This document shows, piece after piece, positions 1-7,896 of a stretch of DNA of 64,000 nt. The stretch covers positions 124,001 through 188,000 of the forward strand of contig JAEUJQ010000050.1 in assembly GCA_016793095.1 (NCBI GenBank), read 5' to 3'. Position 1 is the first letter of the stretch. The number at the start of each line of letters is the position of its first letter. Source of the DNA: Myxococcaceae bacterium. Lineage in GTDB: Bacteria > Myxococcota > Myxococcia > Myxococcales > Myxococcaceae. The translations under genes and the position numbers were made by a program. The notes beneath the pieces are model-generated. The model saw only the letters and a program-made list of their open reading frames with translations. It ran no database searches and was not told where the DNA came from.

Positions 1-61
1 GTCGGCTCCGGCAGCGTTCGTCGAGCGCGGCGCATCCGTCATCATTGGCAGCGTCGCATGA
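1..61 (+). CDS. C-terminal end of an upstream gene (partial)
   Basis: The frame beginning at base 2 is open to a TGA at 59-61 and reads as a plausible C-terminus ending in VERGASVIIGSVA. The next gene starts 18 bases later behind a strong ribosome binding site, so the two may be co-transcribed. Only about 19 residues are visible. No family can be named, and chance openness in GC-rich DNA is possible. Confidence 0.3.
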   Translation, partial: SAPAAFVERGASVIIGSVA

Positions 62-79
62 TTCGCGAGGGAGGGACGC

Positions 80-934
80 TTGAATCTCACAGGCGCTGAG
101 GGCACTCCAAGGCGCATGGCGCCTGTTCATGACATCGCAGCGAAGGACTTCGAGACGGCCGTGCTGGCGAAGAGCCACGACGTGCCCGTGGTGGTGGACT
201 TCTGGGCCGGGTGGTGCGCGCCCTGCCGCATGCTGGGGCCGACGCTCGAGCGTGAGGTCGAGGCGCTCAACGGCCGCGTGCTGCTCGCGAAGGTGGACGT
301 CGACCAGGCGCAGGACCTCGCCGCCGCCTACCAGGTGCAGGGAATCCCCGCGGTGAAGGCCTTCCGGCAGGGCAAGGTCGTCGCGGAGTTCACCGGCGCG
401 CGCGACGCGGGCTTCGTGCGCAAGTGGCTCGCCGGCATCGCGCCGTCCGAGCGACAGCAGGCGCTCGAGCGCGCCTCGTCCGTCGAGCTGCTCACGCCGC
501 TCCTCGACGACGCGGAGGTGGGGCTCGCCGCGGCGCTCAAGCTCGCCGCGCTGCACCTCGCGAGCGGGAAGCCGCAGGCCGCCGGGCCGCTGCTCGAGCG
601 GGTGCCGATGCACCACGCGCTGCACGACCGCGCCGAGGCGCTGCGACAACAGGCCCGGCTCGCCGAGGCGGCCAGCGCGCTCGGCGACGAGGCCTCGTTG
701 AAGACCCGGCTCGAGCGGGACGCGATGGACGTCGAGGCCCGGTTCGCGCTGGCCTGCGTCTTCGCGTCGCGAGGGGACGACCTGCACGCCCTCGAGCAGT
801 TCCTCGAGGTCGTGACGGCGCGCAAGGCGAGGCGGGAGGACGCCCGCAAGGCGATGCTGGCCGTCTTCGACCGGCTCGGCGGTGGGAGTCCCCTCACCCA
901 GCAGTTCCGGCGGCGGCTGCAAGCGGTCTTGTGA
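80..934 (+). CDS. cnoX: CnoX/YbbN-like thioredoxin-TPR co-chaperone
   Basis: This 284-residue protein has a thioredoxin fold at about residues 15-120 with a WCAPC active site (Cys46, Cys49) and the cis-proline segment GIPAV. An alpha-helical TPR-like half at about 125-284 follows. That architecture and length match E. coli CnoX (YbbN), a cytoplasmic holdase that protects substrates from oxidation and passes them to GroEL or DnaK. E. coli CnoX lacks the CXXC cysteines, whereas this protein keeps both, so it may also work as a redox enzyme. The TTG start at 80 is chosen because GAGGGAGGG lies just upstream; an ATG at 116 with a poorer site is the alternative. There is no signal peptide. Confidence 0.85.
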   Translation: MNLTGAEGTPRRMAPVHDIAAKDFETAVLAKSHDVPVVVDFWAGWCAPCRMLGPTLEREVEALNGRVLLAKVDVDQAQDLAAAYQVQGIPAVKAFRQGKVVAEFTGARDAGFVRKWLAGIAPSERQQALERASSVELLTPLLDDAEVGLAAALKLAALHLASGKPQAAGPLLERVPMHHALHDRAEALRQQARLAEAASALGDEASLKTRLERDAMDVEARFALACVFASRGDDLHALEQFLEVVTARKARREDARKAMLAVFDRLGGGSPLTQQFRRRLQAVL

Positions 935-989
935 GGTTCTCGTTGCTGTGGTGTGACCGCGACGCCCTCACCGCGGTCAAGAGGTACAC

Positions 990-2849
990 ATGGGCAACGA
1001 AGTCTCAGCGTCTGGAGCGCTGAACCCCGAGGCGTTTCAGCGGCTCGCCGAGCTGGCGTCAGTCGCCTTGCTGGCGCACCGCGAGGGGCGTGTGGTGTGG
1101 GCGAACGCCGCGGCGGCGCACCTGGCCGGCTACCCGTGCCCGACGGCGCTCATCGGGCGTTCAGTGCTCGACTTCGTTCAGCCTGAGAACCGCGCCGAGG
1201 TGACGGCCGGCCTCGAGCGCGCCGCCCGGGGCGAAGGCCAGACGTACCGGCAGACGTTTCAGCGCGCCGACGGCTCCACGCTCGACGCCGAGCTGCAGCG
1301 GGTGCCACTCGGCGAGGGCCTCACGTTGGTCGTCGCCCGCTCCCTCGAGCCCGAGCGGCTTCAGCGCGCCGCCGAGCTTCGCGCCCGGGCCTTCTTCGAC
1401 GCCTCGACGGCCGCGCTGGGCATCTCGCGCCTGGGCGTGCACGTCGAGGTCAACCTCGCCTACGCACGGCTGTTCGGCTTCGACGACCCGCAGGAGCTGG
1501 TCGGGGTCCCCATTCTCGACCTCATCGACCCGTCGGAGCACGAGCGCATTCGCGACAACGTGCGACGGCGGGCGCAGGGAGAGCCGGTCGAGGAGTCCTA
1601 TGACGCCCTCGCGCGCCGCCGCGACGGCTCGTCCTTCATGATGGGCGTGAAGGTCTCGTCGTACCGCGACGGCTCCGACACCATCACCCTCGTGGTGGTG
1701 CGAGACGTCACCGCGGAGAAGGCCGCCGAGGCGCAGGTGCGGCATCGCGAGCGCCTCGAGGCCATCGGGCGGCTCGCGGGCGGCGTCGCCCACGACTTCA
1801 ACAACATCCTCGCGGCCATCCTCGCCAACGCCGAGCTGTCACTGCTGACGGTGCCGGCGGACACGTCGCTCCACCACAACCTCTCCGTCATCCGTGACGC
1901 GACCCAGCGCGCGCGCAACCTCGTCAGCCAGATCCTCACCTTCGGGCGGCGCGACCGGGGCAACGCCATCGCGCTCGACCCGGTGCAGGTCATCGGTGAG
2001 GCCCTCACGCTCGCGCGCGCCGGCATTCCCGCGAGCACGCACGTCGACGTCGTGCTGCAACCCATCAGTGGCTCGGTGGTGGCCGACCCGGTTCACCTGC
2101 ACCAGATCGTCTTGAACCTGCTGTCCAACGCGGCCGACGCGGTGGCTGGGCGGGGGCGCATCGAGGTGCGCCTCGAACCGGCCACGCTCCGCGACGCGGG
2201 GGCGACCGGCGCGAGGTGGCTCAAGCTTCAGGTGCGTGATGACGGCCCGGGCATCGACGCCGGGACGCGCGCCCACCTCTTCGAGCCCTACGTCACCACG
2301 AAGGCCGCGGCTGGCGGACACGGCCTGGGGCTCGCCGTCGTGCACGGCATCGTCACCAGCCTCGGGGGCGTCATTCGCGTCGAGAGCCAGAAGGGCCACG
2401 GCGCTGCGTTCGACGTGTACCTGCCGGTGTCCGACGAGCCGGTGCTGCGCCCGACGCCCGTGCCTGACCGGCCGCAGGCCCAGGGGCACGTGCTGGTGGT
2501 GGACGACGAGAAGCTCGTTCGCCGCGCCATCGCCAGGCTCACCGAGTCGCTCGGCTACCAGGTCACCGAAGCAGAGAGCGGCGCTGCTGCCCTGGCGCTC
2601 GTCCGCGCGAAGCCCGCGGCCTACGACATCGTGCTCTCCGACATCACGATGCCCGAGATGACGGGCCCCGAGCTGGCCCGCTCGCTCGCGCGGGAGTTCC
2701 CCGGACAGCGCGTCGTCCTCTGCACGGGCTACTCGAGCGTGCCGCTCGACGGGAACATCTCGGCGCTCGGCGTGCGGGCGCTGCTGTACAAGCCCGTCGC
2801 GCGCGAAGACCTCGCCGCCGCGCTCCACCAGGCGCTGACCGGCGAGTGA
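990..2849 (+). CDS. PAS-PAS hybrid sensor histidine kinase with receiver domain
   Basis: This 619-residue protein has no membrane segment and is predicted cytoplasmic. The order is PAS (about 14-125), PAS (about 130-245), HisKA with the phospho-acceptor in GGVAHDFNN (His268), and HATPase_c with N-box NLLSNAADA (about 377-385), DDGPGID and a GHGLGLA G-box. A C-terminal receiver (about 500-615) has Asp551 in SDITMP as acceptor and Lys601. The kinase should autophosphorylate His268 and pass phosphate to its own Asp551, so an external phosphotransfer protein or a phosphatase role is likely. No heme or flavin ligand residues were recognised in the PAS domains. Start is the ATG behind AGAGG. No partner regulator is adjacent. 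Confidence 0.92.
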   Translation: MGNEVSASGALNPEAFQRLAELASVALLAHREGRVVWANAAAAHLAGYPCPTALIGRSVLDFVQPENRAEVTAGLERAARGEGQTYRQTFQRADGSTLDAELQRVPLGEGLTLVVARSLEPERLQRAAELRARAFFDASTAALGISRLGVHVEVNLAYARLFGFDDPQELVGVPILDLIDPSEHERIRDNVRRRAQGEPVEESYDALARRRDGSSFMMGVKVSSYRDGSDTITLVVVRDVTAEKAAEAQVRHRERLEAIGRLAGGVAHDFNNILAAILANAELSLLTVPADTSLHHNLSVIRDATQRARNLVSQILTFGRRDRGNAIALDPVQVIGEALTLARAGIPASTHVDVVLQPISGSVVADPVHLHQIVLNLLSNAADAVAGRGRIEVRLEPATLRDAGATGARWLKLQVRDDGPGIDAGTRAHLFEPYVTTKAAAGGHGLGLAVVHGIVTSLGGVIRVESQKGHGAAFDVYLPVSDEPVLRPTPVPDRPQAQGHVLVVDDEKLVRRAIARLTESLGYQVTEAESGAAALALVRAKPAAYDIVLSDITMPEMTGPELARSLAREFPGQRVVLCTGYSSVPLDGNISALGVRALLYKPVAREDLAAALHQALTGE

Positions 2850-2871
2850 GGGTTGCCGCTGCCGAGGACCC

Positions 2872-3557
2872 TCAGCGGAGGAACTGCGGATCTGTCCAAT
2901 CCCAGCAGCGCGCGGGAGTGAGGTCGACATCCGTTGGCGTACCGCTCCAATCGAGCGTCTTCCATCGGAACGCACCAGGGAGGTTCGTGCAGAGCCCGGC
3001 CAGGGCGAGCGCGAGCACCGAAGCGGCGACGGCAGTGAAGGCTGGCCCATGTGTCCAGAGGGCGCGGGTCCACGTGGACAGCGCGGGGCGCCCCAGGGCC
3101 AGCGCCGCGGTCACCAGCAGGCTGGTGCGGCGGTCGACGAAGGCGAGGCAACTCTCGAAGAAGAAGATGAGGCCGAGCGCCACGCGCTCGCGAGCAGCAC
3201 CTCGAGCCAACGCTCGAAAGGCGCCCCGGCAGCACCGGGGAGCCCGGCCAGGGCCGAGGCCACGCGATCAGTGAGCCAGAGCACCGGCGCCGCCAGCACC
3301 GAAGGACCGATGGGGAACGTCGAGTAGATGCCCGACGCGCGAGTGTCGAGCCTCCACCGGGTGGCGGCTCCATACTCCGACAGGTCCGCGTCCCCCTCGC
3401 GCGCGAGCGAGAGCGCGGTGGGAATCGTCCAGATGGAGTCCGTCTGCATGCGAACCGGCGCCGCTGCGTAGAACGCCGTCAGCGTCCCCCACGCATTGGC
3501 CCACAGGCATGGCGACGTCTTCCGCCAGCCCGACCTCGAACACCAACGGAAGTTGAC
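2872..3557 (-). pseudogene. Remnant of a polytopic membrane glycosyltransferase-like gene (internally deleted)
   Basis: Two leftward frames carry the two ends of one family. The upstream part (about 3557-3195) contains QTDSIWTIPTALSLAREG, SEYG and FPIGPSVLA, as at the N-terminus of ArnT/PMT-like (GT39-type) multi-pass proteins. The downstream part (about 3195-2872) is in another frame and contains LIFFFESCLAFVDRRT, LCTNLPGA and DVDLTPARCWDWTDPQFLR, as at the C-terminus of that family. Such proteins are usually about 450-550 residues; only about 225 codons remain, so the central membrane region is missing and the joint near 3195 is out of frame. No good start codon is left upstream. The family call is from memory of sequence style and is moderately sure. 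Confidence 0.68.
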
Positions 3558-3601
3558 CCTGGCGGGAGGGTGGCTTCCGGCCGCGGGACGGTGGGTCTAC
3601 G

Positions 3602-5113
3602 GTGCGAGCCGTGCGCCCGACCTCCTCGCCCACCGTCATCCTTCGTCACTGCCCCACCTACGACGTGCAGCGCATCCGCGCGATGGTGCGCGAGGCCCTC
3701 GACACGTTCGGCCTCGAGCCCCGCGGCCGCACGCTGGTGAAGCCGAACCTCGTCAGCGCGGGCAACCTCTTCAAGCACGCGCACACGCGGCCCGAGGTGG
3801 TGGAGGGCGTGCTGCTGGCGCTCAAGGACCGCGACAAGGGCATGGTGGACCTCACCGTCGGCGAGCGCTGCGGCATCACCATTCCCACCCGCTACGTCTT
3901 CGCGCACTCGGGCGTGGACGCCGTGGTGGAGCGCACCGGCGTCAAGCGCTCCTTCTTCGAGGAGGAGCTGCAGGTCGAGGTGCCCCTCACCCATGCAGGC
4001 CGGCTGCGCGACTCCCTCTACGTGCCTGAGCCGGTCGCCCGCGCCGACTTCTTCGTCAACCTGCCCAAGTTCAAGTCGCACCCGTGGACGACGGTGACGT
4101 TCTCGATGAAGAACTACATCGGCATTCAGGACGACCGGCACCGGCTCATCGACCACGACCACCGGCTCGACGAGAAGGTCGCCGACCTGCAGTACGTGCT
4201 GCAGCCCCAGCTCGTCGTCATCGACGCCGTCATCGCCGGCGAGGGCCGCATGCTGACGCCCATTCCGCGCGACCTCGGGCTGCTGGTGCTGGGCAACAAC
4301 CAGCCGGCCATCGACGCAGTGTGCTGCGCCGTCATCGGCGTGGACCCGAAGACCGTCCCCCACATCGAGCTGCCGTCACGGCGCGGCTTCGGGCCCATCG
4401 ACCTCTCTGCCATCCGCCTCGAAGGCGACGTGACGCTCGACGAGGCGAAGGCCCGCGCGAAGGGCTTCCAGGTGGGCCTGGTGCGCGTCGAGAAGTACTT
4501 CGAGGGCACGAAGATCACCGCGTACGCCGGCCCGCCGCCGGAGCCCGAGCGCACCGACTACTGCTGGGGCGGGTGCCCGGGCGCCATCGAGGAGGCCGTC
4601 GAGATCCTGCGCCTCTTCGACGAGTCCTTCGACGCGAAGAGCCCCCGCCTGCACGTCGTCTTCGGCAACTACCAGGGCCCCATCGACGCGAAGGAGGGCG
4701 AGAAGGTCGTCTTCATCGGCGACTGTGCCCAGTGGCGGGGCAGGCTGGGCGACGCGCCCGTGGCCATCGAGAGCACCTACCAGCCCCGCGAGACGAAGGA
4801 CCCACGCACCGCGACGGCCGACGACATCTACGCGAAGATGGCGCAGGTGGGCGGCAAGCTGGCCCTGGCGGCGCGGCAGCCCTTCGTGCGGCTCCACGGG
4901 TGTCCGGTGAGCGTCGCCGAGCAGGTGCTGGCGCTCGCCTTCCTCTCGGGCTCGAAGAACCCCTACTTCGAGAAGACCGAGATCGTCGCCTTCAACAAGG
5001 CGTACGTGACGTGGCGCGCGAAGATGGCGGCGAAGCGCCTCACCGGGGCGCCGTACCAGGTCGCAGGCCCGGCGCGGCGAGGCGAGGCGAAGCCGGATCT
5101 GGGACCGGGATGA
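3602..5113 (+). CDS. DUF362 domain protein
   Basis: A cytoplasmic protein of 503 residues whose N-terminal half fits the DUF362 family: VKPNLVSAG near residue 47, FVNLPKFKSHPWTTVTFSMK near 145-165 and LIDHDHRLDEKVADL near 180. DUF362 proteins are often linked to iron-sulfur chemistry but have no settled activity. The C-terminal half carries two small cysteine clusters, CWGGCPG near residue 321 and LHGCPV near 432, but no ferredoxin-type CxxCxxC set. Start is a GTG at 602 bases past 3000; a second GTG nine bases later is possible. It converges on, and overlaps by 74 bases, the lipoprotein gene on the other strand. Confidence 0.82.
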   Translation: MRAVRPTSSPTVILRHCPTYDVQRIRAMVREALDTFGLEPRGRTLVKPNLVSAGNLFKHAHTRPEVVEGVLLALKDRDKGMVDLTVGERCGITIPTRYVFAHSGVDAVVERTGVKRSFFEEELQVEVPLTHAGRLRDSLYVPEPVARADFFVNLPKFKSHPWTTVTFSMKNYIGIQDDRHRLIDHDHRLDEKVADLQYVLQPQLVVIDAVIAGEGRMLTPIPRDLGLLVLGNNQPAIDAVCCAVIGVDPKTVPHIELPSRRGFGPIDLSAIRLEGDVTLDEAKARAKGFQVGLVRVEKYFEGTKITAYAGPPPEPERTDYCWGGCPGAIEEAVEILRLFDESFDAKSPRLHVVFGNYQGPIDAKEGEKVVFIGDCAQWRGRLGDAPVAIESTYQPRETKDPRTATADDIYAKMAQVGGKLALAARQPFVRLHGCPVSVAEQVLALAFLSGSKNPYFEKTEIVAFNKAYVTWRAKMAAKRLTGAPYQVAGPARRGEAKPDLGPG

Positions 5114-5453
5114 AGCCGGGCGCGCCGCCCAGCCCTGGCGCGACCAGCAGCTGCGCGAGGCCTGACGCCGGCCGTGGGTCGTACGCCATGCAGACCCGTC
5201 CGCTCCCCTGAAGGCCGCCCGGGCACCGCGCCTCGAGCCTGCCCGAGGCCCACTGCGCGCAGTCGGCGTCCGCCGCGCACGTCCGGGTGCACATCGACGG
5301 GCGGCTCCCTCCGAGGCCACCCAGGCTGCCAGGCAGGCAGTCGAGGCCCGCTCCGCAGTCGAACGACGTGCGGCACGTCAGCCCGAGGGAGGGTGGGCCG
5401 CACGAGAGCGCCACCACCGTGACGCAGCCAACGAGGAGCGGGAGCGCCTTCAT
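5040..5453 (-). CDS. Cys-rich lipoprotein, hypothetical
   Basis: The proposed start (ATG, MKALPLLVG) gives a short hydrophobic leader ending in a lipobox-like VALSCG, followed by about eight further cysteines spaced like the small disulfide-rich modules of myxobacterial surface lipoproteins (CRTSFDCGAGLDC, CTRTCAADADC). The length is about 137 residues. It lies just downstream of the 23-heme gene, 43 bases away and in the same direction, so it may be the last gene of that operon. Its 3' end overlaps the DUF362 gene tail-to-tail. The function is unknown. Confidence 0.6.
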   Translation of the reverse strand: MKALPLLVGCVTVVALSCGPPSLGLTCRTSFDCGAGLDCLPGSLGGLGGSRPSMCTRTCAADADCAQWASGRLEARCPGGLQGSGRVCMAYDPRPASGLAQLLVAPGLGGAPGFIPVPDPASPRLAAPGLRPGTAPR

Positions 5454-5496
5454 GCCCCGCTCGAACGCGCCAGCCTTCGGCACGGTTCCCGGCTCG

Positions 5497-7032
5497 TCAA
5501 CGGCCGGCGTCGCGGACCTGCCTGGCGTCGATGAAGAGGTGACAGCCGGTGCACCGCTGCGGCGGCGGGGTGTGGTCGGCCTGCGGCAACAGCTTGTGGC
5601 ACGAGCGGCAGTTGGCGGGGCCGAAGCCGGGCTCGGGCACGTGCGGCGCGTGGCACTTCTCGCACTCCTGGTGCTTCTCCTCGGCGTGGAGGCCGAGCAG
5701 CTTCTTCACCGCGTGGCAGTCGGTGCACGCCTTGAAGGCCACGCCCGAGTGGCTCTCGTGGCACTTCTTGCACTCCGTGTGGCCGGCCTGCGGGGGCTTC
5801 GACTTCTCGTGGCACGACAGGCAGGGCTTCTGGCTCGCCAGCCCGTGCGGCAGCTGGTCGTGGCAGCTCTTGCACTCGCGGTGGCCCTTCGGGTCCTTCT
5901 GGGGCTTCAGCCGCGCCACCTCGACGTACCGGGTGTCGTGGCAGCTCTTGCACTCGCGCAACGACGTTGGCTTCGCGTCGTGGGGCTCGTGACAGTCGTC
6001 GCACTGCACGCGCTCGCCGTGCACCACCGCGTTCGTGAAGGGCGCTTCGTCGTGGCACTCGAGGCAGCCGCGGGCCACCTTCCCGGCGGGCTGCTTCTCG
6101 TCGTGCATGTAGTGGCACCCGAGGCACAGCTTGCCGTCCTTCGACTTCGGGTGCTTCACCACCTCGTCCTTGTGGCAGGCCTTGCAGTCCTTCGGGGCGG
6201 CGCGGGCCAGGTGCGGCCGGTGGCACTCGCGGCAGGAGTCGTGCTCGCTCGCGCCCATCACCTTCATGGTGTCGTGGCAGCGCACGCACGGCTTCACCAC
6301 GTCCTTGTCGAAGGTGTGCGCGACGTGGCAGCTGCCGCAGCCGACGTGGCCCTTCTCGAACAGGGCCTTCGGCTCGACGCGCGCCTTCGCGGGCACCTTG
6401 TCGGTGGTGTGGCACGTCACGCACATGCCGCTCGCGGGCGCGGCCGCCGTGTGGTGCTCGTGGCAGTTCATGCACTTGTCGGCGAGCGTGTCGCCCTTCG
6501 CGCCGTGGCTCAGCTTCACCTCGTGGCAGGTGGTGCAGTCGGCGGACTGGGTGAAGGGCGCCTCGTGCGGCCGGTGGCACTGCTGGCACTCGGAGCGGTG
6601 CACGGTGATGGCGGGCACGCCTGCGTCGCCGTCGCCCTGGGGCTTCTGGTGGCAGTCGAAGCACATCCACTTCTCGAAGCGCTGGGGCAGCTGCTTCGCC
6701 ATGAAGGGGTGGCAGGTGAGGCAGGTCAGGTCGATGCCGGCGTCGAGCGGGTGGTGCTGCTTGCCCTGGTCCTTGTGGCACTCGAGGCAGAGGTCGCCGG
6801 GCGGGGCGCGAAAGCCCGCGTCGTCGATGGCGTGACAGTCGCGGCAGAGCACCTGCTTCTCGCCCTTGAGGCTGAGGTGCTGCTGGTGCCCCGGCGCGGC
6901 CTTGGCGCGCGGGTAGTGGTCGCCGACGGTGAAGAGGCCGCCGTCCTGCGGAGGAGGGATGAGCTCCTGCAGCTCACCGCAGCCGGCGGCGAGCGCGACC
7001 ATCACGACGGTGAGGAGGACACGCGGAGTCAC
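5497..7032 (-). CDS. 23-heme c-type cytochrome lipoprotein
   Basis: The 511-residue product has a signal peptide with lipobox LAAGC and then 23 CXXCH motifs, about one every 21 residues, so almost the whole chain is heme-binding. Many repeats have the form CxxCHxxH with extra histidines that could serve as distal ligands. No CXXCK catalytic heme of the NrfA type is present, so it looks like an electron wire and not a reductase. The GTG start overlaps the stop of the small membrane gene by four bases, so it is translationally coupled as the last cytochrome of the leftward operon. It is likely a membrane-anchored periplasmic or outer-membrane carrier linking the quinol dehydrogenase to the surface. 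Confidence 0.93.
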   Translation of the reverse strand: MTPRVLLTVVMVALAAGCGELQELIPPPQDGGLFTVGDHYPRAKAAPGHQQHLSLKGEKQVLCRDCHAIDDAGFRAPPGDLCLECHKDQGKQHHPLDAGIDLTCLTCHPFMAKQLPQRFEKWMCFDCHQKPQGDGDAGVPAITVHRSECQQCHRPHEAPFTQSADCTTCHEVKLSHGAKGDTLADKCMNCHEHHTAAAPASGMCVTCHTTDKVPAKARVEPKALFEKGHVGCGSCHVAHTFDKDVVKPCVRCHDTMKVMGASEHDSCRECHRPHLARAAPKDCKACHKDEVVKHPKSKDGKLCLGCHYMHDEKQPAGKVARGCLECHDEAPFTNAVVHGERVQCDDCHEPHDAKPTSLRECKSCHDTRYVEVARLKPQKDPKGHRECKSCHDQLPHGLASQKPCLSCHEKSKPPQAGHTECKKCHESHSGVAFKACTDCHAVKKLLGLHAEEKHQECEKCHAPHVPEPGFGPANCRSCHKLLPQADHTPPPQRCTGCHLFIDARQVRDAGR

Positions 7033-7256
7033 GGGCGGCGGGAGGCGACGTCGGCGGCGATGGACAACCCGAAGAGCAGACAGGCCAGCACCCCGAAACC
7101 CTGCGCGACCGACATCGCGCCCACCACGGGGAGCGGCGTGCCGAGCAGCACGCCCGTCACCATCAGCGCGAGGGCGAACAGCCCCAGCACGCAGGCGATG
7201 CGCAACATGCGCTCGGTGGGCCAGCGGGCGAGCAGTCGAAGGAGGCGCGTCATCAT
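7029..7256 (-). CDS. Small two-helix inner-membrane protein
   Basis: This 75-residue protein has two hydrophobic helices (about 18-40 and 47-68) and no cysteine cluster or heme motif. It sits between the NapC-like and 23-heme genes and overlaps both neighbours by four bases (ATGA upstream, GTGA downstream), which shows that it belongs to the operon. A role as assembly or anchoring subunit of the quinol dehydrogenase is inference from position only. No known family was recognised. Confidence 0.7.
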   Translation of the reverse strand: MMTRLLRLLARWPTERMLRIACVLGLFALALMVTGVLLGTPLPVVGAMSVAQGFGVLACLLFGLSIAADVASRRP

Positions 7257-7891
7257 CGGCTCAGCTCCTCCTTCGTCTTGCTGAACGGGTGCGCCACGCC
7301 GTGGCAGCCCGCCGAGGCGCACGACACCTTGTTCTGCGCGAGCTCGTCGGCGAGCGAGACGTGCTCCTTCACGTTGAGGAAGGACGCGAGCGTGCCCGAG
7401 TGGCACTGCTGGCAGTTCTGGTTGGGGTAGGGCTTCGCGGTGCGGATCTCCGCGTGGAACTTCTCGAGGGACCAGCTGCGGAAGCCGCCGAGGTAGTAGT
7501 GGTACACGTGCATCATGCCCGTCAGCTTGGTGAGCGGGTACCCGAGCATTCCGTAGTCGGCGTGGCAGGTGTAGCAGGCCGTCGGCCCGATGATGTGGCT
7601 GCGCGAGTGCCGCGAGGCGAGGCTGGTGCTCTTCGGGTCCTGCAGGTCCTGCAGGTGCGTCTCCATGACGTGGCACGAGCCGCAGAACGTCGGCTCCGTC
7701 GTGCGCACCATGCCCGAGCCCGTGCTGGCCACCGCCGCGACGAAGGGGAACACGGCCAGCCCCAGCAGCAGCCGCATGCGCACCCCGGGCGTCAGCTTCG
7801 GCCGGAAGAGCAGGTGGTGCAGCAGGATGGTGGCGGCGATGGCGGCCGTCACCAGCGTCAGGGCTCCGAATGGCGTGAAGGCGCTCCCCAT
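7253..7891 (-). CDS. NapC/NirT-family multiheme quinol dehydrogenase-like cytochrome
   Basis: This 212-residue protein has two N-terminal hydrophobic segments (about 8-30 and 40-60), then CGSCHVM (Met follows the first heme motif, as in NapC/NrfH/CymA), CYTCH, CQQCH and a fourth site of the CX4CH form (CASAGCH). Members of this family take electrons from menaquinol at the inner membrane and hand them to periplasmic cytochromes; CymA does this for Shewanella metal reduction. Two leading hydrophobic stretches in place of one are slightly unusual. It starts five bases after the decaheme stop, with a weak ribosome binding site, so coupling to the gene upstream is likely. It is the best candidate for electron entry into this cluster. 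Confidence 0.83.
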   Translation of the reverse strand: MGSAFTPFGALTLVTAAIAATILLHHLLFRPKLTPGVRMRLLLGLAVFPFVAAVASTGSGMVRTTEPTFCGSCHVMETHLQDLQDPKSTSLASRHSRSHIIGPTACYTCHADYGMLGYPLTKLTGMMHVYHYYLGGFRSWSLEKFHAEIRTAKPYPNQNCQQCHSGTLASFLNVKEHVSLADELAQNKVSCASAGCHGVAHPFSKTKEELSR

Positions 7892-7896
7892 GGCGG

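Noticed and set aside
5287-7284. Long rightward open frame opposite the 23-heme gene
   Set aside because: It is a shadow of CXXCH-rich codons on the other strand, with no start context and low-complexity Val/Ala/Leu/Arg content. The same applies to many long frames opposite or beside real genes.
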